Source: Dacryopinax spathularia
Lineage: Eukaryota; Basidiomycota; Dacrymycetes; Dacrymycetales; Dacrymycetaceae
Length of the DNA: 64,000 nucleotides
Assembly: GCA_037974965.1 (NCBI GenBank)
Contig: JBBPFI010000004.1
Coordinates: 558,001-622,000 of the forward strand
Direction: 5' to 3'
Each line of letters opens with the position of its first letter. The first letter of the stretch is position 1. Of the stretch, positions 37,679 to 48,565 are shown piece by piece. The notes below the pieces were generated by a model, which saw only the letters and a list, made by a program, of their open reading frames with translations, ran no database searches and was not told the DNA's origin. Made by a program: the position numbers and the translations under genes.

Positions 37679-38153
37679 GTCCCAACTCTGGACATGTCCA
37701 GAGTTGGGACAAGCTGAGTTTCAAATTTGAATCCATTTGCTTCCATTTGGGGGCGTTTTTTTGCTTCCATAGGGGTCCTTAGAAGCGGCTGTGCAGGGGC
37801 CAGCACCCTGCACAGCCGCTTCTAAGGACCCCTATGGAAGCAAAAAGACGCAGCCACAAATGGAAGCAAATGCGAAATCAAGAAAAGAGTTTTATTTATT
37901 TAATTTATTATTGTTTGCAATTCAACACTTAAATTAAAAGAATACTTCGAGCGTGATACAGCTGCGATGTAAATTAAAATGAAATAAAACGAATGAAAAA
38001 TGACCTCAAACAATTTTATTTTCGCGGCTGTGCACGGGCACAGCCGCGAAAATCCTAAGTTGAAAACCGATTAGTCAGCATTTGCTTCCTGGATTCGTCA
38101 GCATGGATGCATTTTTGCATCCACGCTGACGAAGCTGGGAAGCAAATGCTTCC
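37679..38153. repeat. Cluster of stacked long palindromes in AT-rich DNA (fold-back element candidate)
   Basis: Within 475 bases there are at least four strong hairpins: a perfect loop-less 32-bp palindrome (37679-37710); a hairpin with perfect 41-nt arms and a 7-nt loop (37758-37798 with 37806-37846), extended imperfectly outwards to about 37733-37874; one with perfect 16-nt arms and a 4-nt loop (38018-38033 with 38038-38053); and one with 18-nt arms and a single mismatch (38094-38111 with 38116-38133), flanked by further pairing. The word GCGGCTGTGCA recurs in the second and third, and TTTGCTTCC in several. The DNA between them (37880-38015) is very AT-rich, unlike the surroundings. No coding potential is seen. 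A fold-back or non-autonomous transposon is the simplest guess. Confidence 0.8.
37758..37846. repeat. 41-bp-arm perfect inverted repeat with 7-nt loop
   Basis: The left arm TTTTTGCTTCCATAGGGG... through GTGCAGGG is matched exactly by its reverse complement CCCTGCAC... through GCAAAAA; the loop is gccagca. As single-stranded DNA or RNA it would form an extremely stable hairpin. Confidence 0.92.
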
Positions 38154-38280
38154 GTTTGCCTCCGGACTTCGGACTCGGGACACGCCCGGACACTTCACGG
38201 AACCTGGAAGTACTGCACAAATCATTACTTCCGTGCCCAGCCTCCTTCCCACCTCCTCTCTTTGTCTCACCTACACTCAC

Positions 38281-38697
38281 CTAATCATCCGGAAACGTAG
38301 ACCAAGATTGCTTCTTCGCAACCCTATCGCCACCACAACTCGCTCCTATCTTGCTCTCGCTTGGGTCAATGTCATGAAGATCGATCGCCAGCTGCGTACT
38401 TCTGCCGAGGTCAACTCGGCATTCCCGAATATTTCCCACGATGGTTTGTCCAGAATGGTAGGGTAACGTCGCCGCAGCCATATCCAAGCAACCAGGAGTT
38501 GTCAGGGAAGTAACGTGTCCGCCAGCCATTTCGATACGGACTGGCTTGCGGCTGCGTGCCGCGGCAGGGCTGGCATTCCTGCCTTCTCCGCATAGTAACG
38601 TAAATGCTCCATTGACCTGTGGCTCGTCGAGAACGTAACTCTGGCACATGCGGCTGGACAATCCACAGTCTACTCCGTAATCCCTACCACGTAGCAA
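38281..38697 (-). CDS. Orphan ORF, possible gene fragment
   Basis: A 138-codon minus-strand frame lies next to the palindrome cluster. Its composition is protein-like (RMCQSYVLDEPQVNGAF, EMAGGHVTSLTTPGCLDMAAATLP, IVGNIRECRVDLGRSTQLAIDL), but I recognise no family, and no clear splice partners are seen before the guanine deaminase stop at 38793. It may be a small gene, or a piece of one. Confidence 0.35.
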   Translation of the reverse strand: MLRGRDYGVDCGLSSRMCQSYVLDEPQVNGAFTLLCGEGRNASPAAARSRKPVRIEMAGGHVTSLTTPGCLDMAAATLPYHSGQTIVGNIRECRVDLGRSTQLAIDLHDIDPSESKIGASCGGDRVAKKQSWSTFPDD

Positions 38698-38792
38698 CTC
38701 ACGAGCTGTACTTGTGCTGTCCCGTCCTGCACAGAGCGTCTGTCCCTTAGTGCAAATTCTATTTTCTATTCCTGATCAACCCTGAAATGAAA

Positions 38793-40387
38793 TCAAACGT
38801 GCCCAGATACCAGCTGCCCCTGAATCCACATCGCCGCAAGATTCCGATCATCGCCATTACACCACCAACGCTCGATCATCTCCTCCATCTCCGGCTCGTC
38901 ACCGGTCTCCAGATCCAAGAAATCAAGATTGCCCACCCCAAGTTTGCTCTCCGGATCCGCGAGTCGGACTTTGCCATGATCAGCTACATCAGAAGGTAAA
39001 GGAAGATGATGTCGTACTGAGCTGAGCATCGAACACGCTCCCGATCTCCCATGTTCCCCAGTCTTTGCCCATATTCAGCGCCCCGGCCCCACCACTCGTC
39101 GCAGCCCAAAGCGTCTCCTTCCAATTGACCTCCTTGTCCTTCCCTCTCCCTCGACTGACAAGCACGGCAGTCCGCATTGCACTAAGAATGTCGAGCCTGT
39201 AGCCGCCGGCGACATCGGAGCCCATACCGACTTTCACGCCTTTGTCCAGTGCCTCGCGTAGTCGCAGAGGCTGAAGGGAGGAGTGGTAGCAGTTTGATAG
39301 AGGACAGTGGCCGATCCCGCTGCCTCGTTGAGCCATCTTGTCCAGCATGGAGTTGTCTAGGTAGGTGCAATGCGCCTGAACCGTCTTATCCGTCAGAAGA
39401 CCATGCTTGATGAGCGTCAGCCGATGTGTTCACAATAAATGCCGGAACGTCTCGACTGACCTTTTCAAATACCTCGATGTCCTCCGCTTCTCTAGTTTCT
39501 CTCACCCACTGAGCCTGCTCCTTGCCCTCAGCCAAATGACTCTGGATCATAACGTCCTCCCGCATTGCAAGCTCCCCAAGTCCAGTAAGGAGCTCATCCG
39601 TGCAAGTCGGCACGAATCGGGGCGTCAGGACAGGCTTGATCAGATCGTTCTTCATCTCCCTTATGAGCTTGATGAACCGCTCTGCTTCGGCTAGAGATTG
39701 AGAGGCGGAGGACTCGACATAGGTCGGCCGGGAGGACATGTCCATGCTCAGCTTGCCTACGAAAGCTCGCAGACCGGCTTTTTGGAACTCCTCAGCGAGG
39801 ATAAGACTATCATCCTTCAGCGCTAGCCAAATGTTTGAAAACGAGTCCGTACTTAGTCTCTGTCTTGATAGTCCCAAAAAGAAGCACAGCCCCAGTCCCC
39901 GCTTCGGCGCATCTTCTAGCCAGCCGCTGATAAACCTTCCTAGCCAGCTCGGGGTTCGCATCAAGCCGCTCCTCAGCCTTGTACGCATATGCATCAAGCC
40001 ACTGGAAGAGGGGAAGATGTAAGCCCGTTCCAAGGTAGAGAAACTGGGGTGCATGCAGATGCAAGTCGACGAAGGGTGGCAGGAGGAAGCTGTAGCGGTC
40101 TAGCCGATGGACCTTCGATGTGGAGGTCTGAACACTGTCCAGAAGCTTGCGCGAAGCGGTAGAAGTAGACGGTTCGGAGTGTACGATCGTGCCCTTATCG
40201 TTGACGCCTGATCAAGTGCAATAGACGAGCAGGGCCTGAATCATGAATATCGCGCTGTTTCTCATCAACATGCCGACTTGCCCAAACAGTGATCTTTCTT
40301 GATGTTCAGTGTCCCATTTCTGCTGAACGAGGCACAGTCTCCAAGGTAGATATTGGTGACTCCCTGTGTCGAAGCATGACCAGCCAT
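38793..40387 (-). CDS. GDA: Guanine deaminase
   Basis: Spliced minus-strand exons give a metal-dependent amidohydrolase converting guanine to xanthine. Landmarks: N-terminus MAGHASTQGVTNIYLGDC, then GTIVHSEPS, the metal-binding FVDLHLHAPQFLYLG (HxH), LPLFQWLDAYAYKAEER, GTGAVLLFGTIKT, KLSMDMSSRPTYVE, the ligand histidine in QSHLAEG, a second in VQAHCTYLD, GIGHCPLSNCYHSS, the catalytic aspartate in GMGSDVAGG, and the C-terminal block MIERWWCNGDDRNLAAMWIQG. This order is diagnostic for GDA. The first intron near 40200-40310 has a weak donor, so the residues around NIKKDHC are tentative. It is divergent from the ING gene. Confidence 0.9.
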
Positions 40388-40582
40388 TCCGAAGAGAAGT
40401 ATGCAGGCTGAAACAGAAGAGCGCGAGAGCGTGCGAGCGTCGCAACTCCGATACGAGTTAAGCGGAGAGATGGTCAGCTGAGTCACGTGACTCTGCATCC
40501 GCCAGTCAGGGTCTCGCTGGCTTCGCCATCGACACATACTTCCCACCAATCCCTGAGCTTTCCGCCTTCGTCGCTGCTCCAG
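40388..40582. promoter_or_regulatory. Compact divergent promoter between GDA and ING
   Basis: Only 195 bases separate the two start codons, so regulatory elements must be shared or overlap. A palindromic-looking gtcacgtgac at about 40482-40491 contains a CACGTG E-box, a candidate bHLH site. Confidence 0.5.
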
Positions 40583-42151
40583 ATGGTAGTCCGTCCAAGG
40601 AAGAAGAGACGCACCAACGCGAATCGCGCCGTCGCTATCGTCGACGATGCTGACGACTTGGAGGAGGTCGAGGAGGTGGTACAATCAGGCGAAATCGTGA
40701 ATGAGGCAGGGGAAGTAGGGGACGCGGCTCCAGGGGAAGGGCACGGAACCGAAGACGACAGCCCTACGGAGGAACAGATAGAAGAGTGGGAGGCGTTCAG
40801 GGAGGAGTACTATGAGAGTATGTTTTCGTTATACATTGCATAAGTTCATACAGCTGATGTTGGTTCTTAGTCGTCAATGAGCTGCCCGTCTCGCTACACC
40901 GATCCTACACGCTCATGCACGAGCTGGACGAACAAGTAGAAGGTATGCCGCGACAATACGCATTTCCGAGCTGTATCTCATGCGCTCTTAGGACATCTTG
41001 CTCTGCAACTACCTGCTATCAAAGAGTATATCGCGTTTCGCCATGCTCTCCTTAAACCGCCGTCGCCGCCACCTCCGCCAGAACCCATCGACGCGCTGAT
41101 GGAGCCCGCGACGGAGCCATCAACGTCTGTACCACTTCCTGAGAGACCTGTCAGCTCAAGCGGCACAAGTACGGCTACCATGGACCACATTGCACAGCAT
41201 CCCGAGTCGCCGCATCTGAATGGAGTGACAGAGACTCCGAATCCGAAGAAGCGAAAGCGGTCGTCCGGTGACGAGAGCAGTCCACCGCGTCGATCACCGC
41301 GAGGAGCAAGTCAGTCGACAAACCTGTCGCGTGTGTCTTCACGATCATCCCAGTCATCATCTCTCGTGCCCATCACACCAGACGCGAAGAATGTGAACGG
41401 CATCATCTCTCCACTTAATGGTGCTGTGTCGAATGGTTCGACTTCTATGAAAGGCGTTCTGTCGCGAGTATCGGAGAAGCCTGTAGAGCCGGAACCGCTA
41501 AAAGTGGTTACCAAACGTATGCTTGCGCGCATAGCGAAGCTGGCGGAGGAGTCCCTACGCGCGTCGGATGAGAAGATCGGCATTGCTCAGGCCATGTACG
41601 ACCTGGTACGTCCTTTTCTGGCCCCCATATATGCGCCACCTGGACTAACCAGTCTCACAGGTCGACCGTCACGTTCGCTCATTGGACGCGAAGATCAAGG
41701 AGTACGAAGCTTCAGTGGCGATTGGCTTACGCCCCGGGACGCATCCTCTCGATGGAACGCTCACATTCGAACCTTCCGAGGAACCGGAGTACGCAGATCC
41801 GCGGAGAGGACGAAAGCGCGACAGGAAAGGCAAGCAGCGCGCGGGGACCGAGGCGATCTCAGAGTCGCTACCCGAGGTGCTGGTTAACATGCCTGTCATT
41901 GAGACGGAGCCTACCTACTGTTACTGTCATCGAGTTTCGTTCGGCGAAGTACGCATATATTTGTCTGCACCGGGAGACATCGCCTGACCTAACATTGCCA
42001 GATGATTGGCTGTGACGGTGAAGACTGTCCGTTCGGCGGTTGGTTCCACATGGAGTGTCTAGGCATGACCGCGCCCCCAAAAGGCTCCTGGTACTGTCGT
42101 GAATGCGCCAAGGAGAAGAACAACCCTAAGAAGAAGAAGGCGAGGGTGTAA
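40583..42151 (+). CDS. ING-family protein with C-terminal PHD finger
   Basis: Five exons (40583-40817, 40871-40942, 40992-41605, 41661-41948, 42002-42151) give 452 residues. The N-terminal ING helix region (NELPVSLHRSYTLMHELDEQVEG) is followed by a long Ser/Pro/Lys linker with KKRKRSS, a second helical part (IGIAQAMYDLVDRHVRSLDAKIKEYE), and a PHD finger [26 protein letters not shown]...CLG...GSWYCREC. ING proteins read H3K4me3 as subunits of histone acetyltransferase or deacetylase complexes (yeast Yng1, Yng2, Pho23). Unusually, the two ING helices are separated by about 300 residues. Introns 3 and 4 carry CATATATGCG and CGCATATAT. Confidence 0.92.
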
Positions 42152-42302
42152 GAGGTCTCTCAAGGTTATCTGTTTTTTTCGGCTTTCTATCTGGGTTGCA
42201 CTGTAGCATCGTATTCCCCCCTGTAATATGGTATCCTGTACACTGTTGTTACATTAGTAGCTAGCTATATCCCAAATACCAATCTCCAAAGACAGAGAGA
42301 AA

Positions 42303-43830
42303 TCACGAAGTCTGACTGACGGCCAGGTTTTCTGGTCGGAAGTCGAGTCCGAGCTTTGCAGTGAGCTGGTTTTGGTATTCGGCTGCATTGCCCGTCAGTG
42401 CTGATCGCTCAAAGCAGAGTCCACAAATACTCACCAACTTTGTCACGCAACCTGAAGTACTCCTCGAGGAGCGCCTTCATCTCAGCTTGGTTGGTAGCCA
42501 GGTGCTCTGCGATCTTGCCCTCCAAGATCTCGACCTCTCGTCGTTTGCCAACCATGAGCTTCTCCTTCTCGTCTCGCTCGCGTGCGATCTCCTCATACTC
42601 GGCTCGGAGCATGTCCATCTTGGCCTGGGCTGCTCTTCGCTTCTCTTGCGCAGTGTTGACTGCTCTTGTGAGTTTCTCTTGCGCGTTCACGAGTTGTCGG
42701 TTGAGTTGCTAGTCGCGGACATCAGCCACTTATCGATGGTGGATAGAACAAGAGTGTACCTCAGTCTTCGTCTCCAACTCGCGAGACTCGTTCCACTTCC
42801 TTTCCAGCTCTGCCTTCACTTGGTCGAGCTTGCGATCCGCTTCTTCCAGCTTGTTCAGCTCTTGTTCGACTTGCTGAAGAACGTCATTGCAGTGTCGAAC
42901 ATCTTGCTCGAGCATGACGAGGTGTTCTAGCCGAACTTGCAGGTCGCGAGCTTTGGCTTCCAGCTGGGCGAGCTGTTGTCGTTCTTGCGCGGCATGCTGA
43001 CCCATGTCGACGATTGTACGCTTCAACCGCTCAGGGCTTTGGACGATTCGCGACTTCTGTGTCTCGTTTGCAAGCGATGCTGTCTGAATCTCGTACTGGA
43101 CATTGCTCAGCCGTTCCGTTAGTCGCTTCTTCTCCTCCTTGAGCACAGCGATCTCGTTCGTGCTATTCGTCTGCATTTTGTGCAGCTGACGCAGTTGCTT
43201 CCTATGACCATCGTTCCGTTCTTTCATCGCCTGGATCTTCGGCACATCCTCCTCACGCTTTCGCCGCAAGTCCTCCAATCTCGCCTGCTCGCGTGCTAAC
43301 TCCACCTCAACCATATCCCTTCTTTGCAAAACTTCCTCCACATCGTGTTGAATCTCCTCGAAGATCGGGTGCCGCTCTTGCTTGAACTTGATGAAATTGA
43401 TGAGGGCAGAGAGAATTTCGCGAGTATGTTTGCCCTCTGGTCGCAGGATATCGGACATGGTGAAGTCGTTCACTCCAGCGATGACTGCAATGTTGTACAG
43501 GTGGTGGTGGAACATCTGGAGGGTGAGGGCGTCGTTGTAATATTCCTACGAAGAGGTCAGTACGCTCACCAAGGGGATTTTCTTGAATGAAATTACTCGG
43601 TAGGCGTTCTGATTCAGTAGCTGAGCCTTCGGCCTCTCAAAGGTGTCCACCGATATCCCAGCCAGCTCCTCCAACATCAAGGCGTAAACAGCCTGCATCC
43701 CTTGTCCGGTCGGCTTCTCGATATCGGACGTTTGACATGGTAGACCCAGCTCGGTTATGGCCTCAGCAAGCTCCTTGTAGGACGTCAGAGGGAAGGAATA
43801 GTTAATCTCAGTTTGCTGTTTCTGCGACAT
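42303..43830 (-). CDS. NUF2: NUF2, NDC80-complex kinetochore subunit
   Basis: Four exons (43597-43830, 42760-43545, 42435-42708, 42303-42382) give 457 residues. The N-terminal calponin-homology domain (YSFPLTSYKELAEAITELGL, LMLEELAGI, MFHHHLYNIAVIAGVNDFTMSDILRPEGKHTREILSAL with FIKFKQER) is followed by an almost unbroken coiled coil from about residue 150 to the end, rich in Glu, Gln, Lys and Arg. NUF2 pairs with NDC80 in the outer kinetochore and helps to attach microtubules. The length agrees with fungal NUF2. Confidence 0.94.
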
Positions 43831-44063
43831 TGTGAGGTGGTCGTCGACAGTGAGGAAGGGTTGTCGCGTCGACGCGTCGAGACGCGTCCCAGAAATTGCC
43901 ACGTGCTCAGGGATTTGATGTCACAATCTCCATCTTCTTCACCAAGCTGCACTGGTGATGCAGACAGGAATTTCTCAATAGAGCTAGACATTGTGCATTA
44001 CAGCCGGTCGATGCTTCTCCTGGACTGCTAGACGAAATAGTCACGTGTCGTTTGGATACAAGG
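43831..44063. promoter_or_regulatory. Divergent promoter between NUF2 and PNKP
   Basis: 233 bases between two divergent starts. It holds several cacgtg/cgacgcgtcg motifs (about 43868-43910 and 44041-44047), including an overlapping cgcgtcgacgcgtcgagacgcgt run that could be an MluI-box (ACGCGT) site, the element of the fungal MBF cell-cycle factor. That would suit an S-phase or mitotic gene pair. Confidence 0.5.
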
Positions 44064-45849
44064 ATGCCGACGAAGGGAGCTGCGTCTGGAACGGGTAAGT
44101 GCTTCCCAAAGAGCTGGGAGAGAAGCAGAGCTGACAACGAGGAAGCGCACAAGCGAGCCCTATCTGGATCCTCACAGGAGTCTCCGCCAGAACCAATGTC
44201 AAAGAGGACGAAGTCATCCGAACCGGCACCTGTCTTCTCCATCTTTAACAAAGCGGCCACACCAGGAGCGTCGAGTTCGTCAATGATATGGCACCCACCC
44301 CTTGGGAAACACGGAACTTGTCAGTACGGCACGTACCTGACGCCGCCGTCCCGACCGAAAGTAGCTGCTTTCGACCTGGACGGCACTCTTATCGAGCCCA
44401 AATCTGGTGCGAAGTTTGCGAAGGATCATATGGACTGGAGATGGTGGGGACTACACGTCCTGAAGAAGCTGAAGGAGGTGCACGCAGACGGGTTCGTCCA
44501 AGCTCCAGCTTCGCACCATGTATCTCACAACATTGTAGTTACTCGATAGTAGTCCTTTCGAACCAAAGCCAAGCGCATAGAAAAGCCACTACTGGAACTA
44601 CAAATATCGACGAGTGGAAGAAGAAGATCGGGCTTGTTGCCACAGCTGTATGCGCCGTTTACGTTCTCCGTACGACAGTCTCTGATATCCTTGTAGTTCG
44701 GGGATATTCCCTTTCGGATACTGGCAGCTAACGCTAAAGACGAATTCCGGAAACCGATGACGGGCATGTGGGATGCTGTGGAGTCTATGTTCAAAGATGA
44801 AGGCGTCGATATTGGTAAGCTATGACTCATGCCCTAAATGCACTATCTGACTTGCCAGACTATGCCTCCTCGTTCTTTGTGGGTGATGCCGCGGGCCGAC
44901 AACGTGATCATAGTGCTGCGGATCGGAAGTTGGCGGAAAACATAGGACTTCGGTTCTATGTGCCAGAGGTGACCTTTTTCCCATTGTATATGCCGAAGTC
45001 TGTTGACCATGGCCGCGCAGGAGTACTTCAATGGCCGATCGCAGCATCTTCCGCCGCTGAAAGGCTTTCATCCTCGTTCCCTGCCCGCACATCGTATGCT
45101 ACTCACCGCAGCACGGCGCTTCATTCGTTAACCCTGGCTCTCAAGTCCCGCTCTTTACCCCATCCTCATCCCCTCTTCTGCCATCTCCCTTGGTTCCGGA
45201 GATTGTTCTTTTTGTTGGTCCTCCTTCGGCAGGGAAGACGACATTCTATCGCAAGCACTTCGAGCCGTTCAAGTATCAGCATGTCAATCAAGATACGCTG
45301 AAGAGCAAGACGAAGTGCTTGCAGATGGTCGAGCAGGTGATACGGGATGGGCAAGGGGCCGTCGTTGGTATGCAAACGCCCCCGTCCGAGTGACTCCTAC
45401 TGATCTCGCATATCACAGATAATACAAATCGCGACAAGAAGACGCGCAGAGACTACATCGTCTTAGCGGAGAAGCTCGGTGTACAGATACGGTCCGTAAC
45501 CTCGAACCTGCAACTTCCGTTGACGCCATGCTCATGACTCTCAATAGATGTTTGCAATTCAACGTCTCTGTCGCCCTCGGTTGGCATAACAACCTGTATC
45601 GCGCTTTCTGTTTGCCGCCCGGTCACCGTGACTATGTGAGTGCGCTCCTCCACAGCTGTCCGTCAGCTCGCTGAGACACCGTCACAGGGCAAACGTGAGT
45701 TGCTGCCATATACCGCTTATGCAGGCTTCGCCAATCAGATGGAAGAGCCAGAACTGGCCGAGGGCTTCAAGGAGATCCGTAAGGTCAACTGGGTCTTTGA
45801 TGGGACGGAGGAAGAGCGCAAACGGTGGTTCCGCTGGCTGGAACTGTAA
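44064..45849 (+). CDS. Bifunctional polynucleotide phosphatase/kinase (PNKP)
   Basis: Eight to nine exons give a DNA-end processing enzyme: 3'-phosphatase plus 5'-kinase. After a disordered N-terminus comes WHPPLGKHGTCQYGTY, the HAD phosphatase motif KVAAFDLDGTLI, VVLSNQ, a FGDIPFRILAANAKDEFRKPMTGMWD block, [36 protein letters not shown], a Ser/Pro linker, the kinase P-loop FVGPPSAGKTTFYRKHF, DNTNRDKKTRRDY, and a C-terminal YTAYAGFANQMEEPELAEGFKEI. A 51-nt candidate intron near the start (44095-44145) has a GTAAGT donor and a CTGAC branch site but is a multiple of three with no stop, so it may be retained. No FHA domain, as in fungal forms. Confidence 0.92.
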
Positions 45850-46165
45850 CAACACCATAGGACAATCCTGTAAGAACATATGTACGGCGGATAGAGTAAA
45901 GCGTATCCTTATTGGGGATGTGTAAGCTGAAGAGTAGCGCTACACATTATGATATCGACATCGGTAATGCTACGGTATCATTGACATCCACTGGCGTTAC
46001 AAGGGGCGTGAATGCATCGTTTCCAGAACCAAGGAAGCCTACAACAAGTAGAAGGACGAGGTGAAGCCGAAGTGAAGGGGGGACGACTTGAAGTAAGGGC
46101 CAAGCAAAGAACAAGTGAAGGGTATCGCAGGGTATATACATGGAAGGGCTGAGCGGTTGATCGGT
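45850..46165. other. Convergent 3' region between PNKP and SKT5
   Basis: 316 bases between two convergent stops; nothing is recognised apart from AT-rich 3' UTR-like sequence. Confidence 0.5.
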
Positions 46166-48565
46166 TCACATAATAACGCATTCGTCCTTCGCTTGCTGCC
46201 GGGTTGGGCGAGCAAGGCGCTTGTTGTTCGCCAGCTTCAACTGAGTCAAGCGTTCCTTAGACCTCGCGTGTCCTTGGGCTGCAGACAATGTGAGATTCAT
46301 GCCTGTGTCCCCGGAGTGAGAGACTTACCCGCAGCGCGCAAGTACCACTTCTTAGCAAACTCAATATCTGGCTTGATGCCAATTCCGACTTCGGCATAAT
46401 ATCCGACAGCGTACTCCGCCTTGGGCAAGCCTTTATTCGCAGCTTTCCTAGCCCAAAGGTACGCCTCATGGTCGCTCTGCTTGAGTACGCCCTCACAGCC
46501 GGTCAGGTACCATCCGCTAAGAGCAAGCTCAGCTTCAGGATCGTTCTTCTCTGCTGCTCGGGTGTACCAGGCGATGGAGCGCTTCGGGTCGACGGGGCAC
46601 GTGAGTGTACCGTATTCATAGCAAGCACCAAGTTTGAGGCAGGATTTGGTGTATCCAAGGTTGGCAGCCCGCGTGAACAGCTCCCGAGCATACGCCTCGT
46701 CTTTCGGGACGATGCTGCACTCGCCTGTCTCGTGTAGTAGACCAAGCTCGTGCAGTGCGTGTGGGTTGTCTTCGTCGGCTTGTTCTGCTGCTCGCCGGAG
46801 CCACTTGATCGCCTCCTTCTCGTCCTTTCGCTGACCCAAGCTTGGGGTAAGGAGAACCATGCCCAGTTTGTACATGGCCGGCGTATCTCCGAGACTCGCA
46901 GCTTGTCGGTAGAACGCCATCGCCCGGCCCAAATCCTTCTTCGTCCCCGCACCCAGCTCGTTGCATACAGCAACCCGATAAGACGCAGCTGGATGCCGTA
47001 ACTTTGCAGCAGCAACATAAAACTGATACGCCTTCTCGTGGTCGATCTGCAGTCCAAGCATGCCCGTCCCATAGCAATTGGCAAGGAAGAACTGTGCGTC
47101 TGCTAGCGGCTCGCGGTCTGTTGCGAGCTTCTTGATTACCTTGAGCGCTTCTGCGATGAGGGAATTGCGGTATTTGACGACTGCCTTCTGGTCTGAGGCA
47201 TGTGCGCCGACCTTCTTGGCTGCTTCGATCAAGTATTTGCCGTACTGGAAGTGAGCTTCCGGGTCGGGGTCGACCTTGATCCGAGCACGATATTGATCGA
47301 TGTACTCTTTCGTGAACGGAGGCTGGTTCACATCAATTGCCTTGGTCTTCCGCGTGTTGAGAGTCGTCACTGATGAAGCAGAAGTTGTCGATCGCTGCAA
47401 TGAAGCACCGCCTGTTGTGGGTGCTCGTTGCAGACCAGCGCCGGGTACACCGAGACTGCCTGAGCTGTTGCTGTTTGCGCTGTTGCCACTGTAGTGACTT
47501 CGCATGCTGGAAGCAACCGACGGTCCGCGATAGAGAGCGCTTTGCTGCGGATAAGGGGACATTCCTTGACCAGGCGGTGGTCCCCTCGGGTATGCGCCTG
47601 CCATACCCGGGGCTTGTGCCGGTTGTGCACCAGGAGGCGGACCAAGCAGATCAGACGCAGCCGCATATAGAGGATCAGCTGGTGCTGGTGGCGCATACGG
47701 CCGAGGTTGTGCATACATGCCATACGGCTGCTGGAGCGGTGGTGGTTGCTGCCATGGTGAGCCTCCATAGTATGCCGGATAGGGACCTCGAGGAACTCCG
47801 TAGCCTGGCTGACCGGGGGGACCGATGGGCACGTATCCGCTCTGCGTGCTGCCTTGGCTATAAACCGAGCCTCCGTCCCCGTTCTCGACAATAACCTCAG
47901 GACCCATCGTATAGCTCTTCATTGGATGTTGCACACTTGCGCTCCGCGGTGGACCAGTCCATTGAGCTGGCTGCTCAGGGGTCGGAGGCATCGTGACGGA
48001 CCTTCCGGGTGGATGATGCGATCGACCGTCAGCTCCGTTCAGCGACTGCGACGTTTGCGAAGCGGGGAATGGCTGTCCAGCAGCCTGACTCTGTCCATCA
48101 TCGGTTCCTCTGGATTGAGGATTCGGATCGCTCATTCGCAAACGGCTGAAGTCGTGCGTGAAGTCGTTTGCTATCGCGGTGTCATACTCGGGTGGAGGGC
48201 TGCGAAAGTCCGGAGTAGGCAGGGCCATACTCGTCGTGTCCGAAGTGGGCGTTGTAAGGTTCGGTTGAGAGCTGCTTGGGCCAGTGTTCAAATATGGCGG
48301 ATCTGTAATTAATTGCGCACGCCAGAAGGTCAGAAATTTACGATGTAGAACGGAAAGCTGTGTGCTCACTGATGCGTGAGTAGGACGGTCCCCCGTTCGT
48401 CTCGGCCCCTCCGCCCGCTGCGGGTTCGTCCACAGCATAGGCGATATATGCGTCGTATACGTCGTCGTTGCCATTCTCCTCGTATGGCTCCCAATTTTCG
48501 CCCTCCTCATGGTGCGTCTCGAGCTTCGTATGCGGCATAGGTTGGGGACGGGCTTGCTCCGCCAT
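46166..48565 (-). CDS. SKT5: Skt5/Chs4-type chitin synthase activator with Sel1 repeats and CaaX box
   Basis: Three exons (48370-48565, 46329-48302, 46166-46278) give 760 residues. The N-terminal half is disordered (Pro/Gln/Gly/Tyr rich). From about residue 430 come Sel1-like repeats: AHFQYGKYLIEAAK, DAQFFLANCYGTGMLGLQ, AASYRVAVCNELGAGTKKDLGRA, PAMYKLGMVLL, PHALHELGLLHETGE, SCLKLGACYEYG, AELALSGWYLTG and AEYAVGYYAEVGIG. The last 37 residues, supplied by a separate exon, are basic and end CVIM, a farnesylation CaaX box. Yeast Skt5 activates and localises Chs3 and is prenylated. The final intron (46279-46328, 50 nt) must be spliced to obtain CVIM. Confidence 0.94.
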
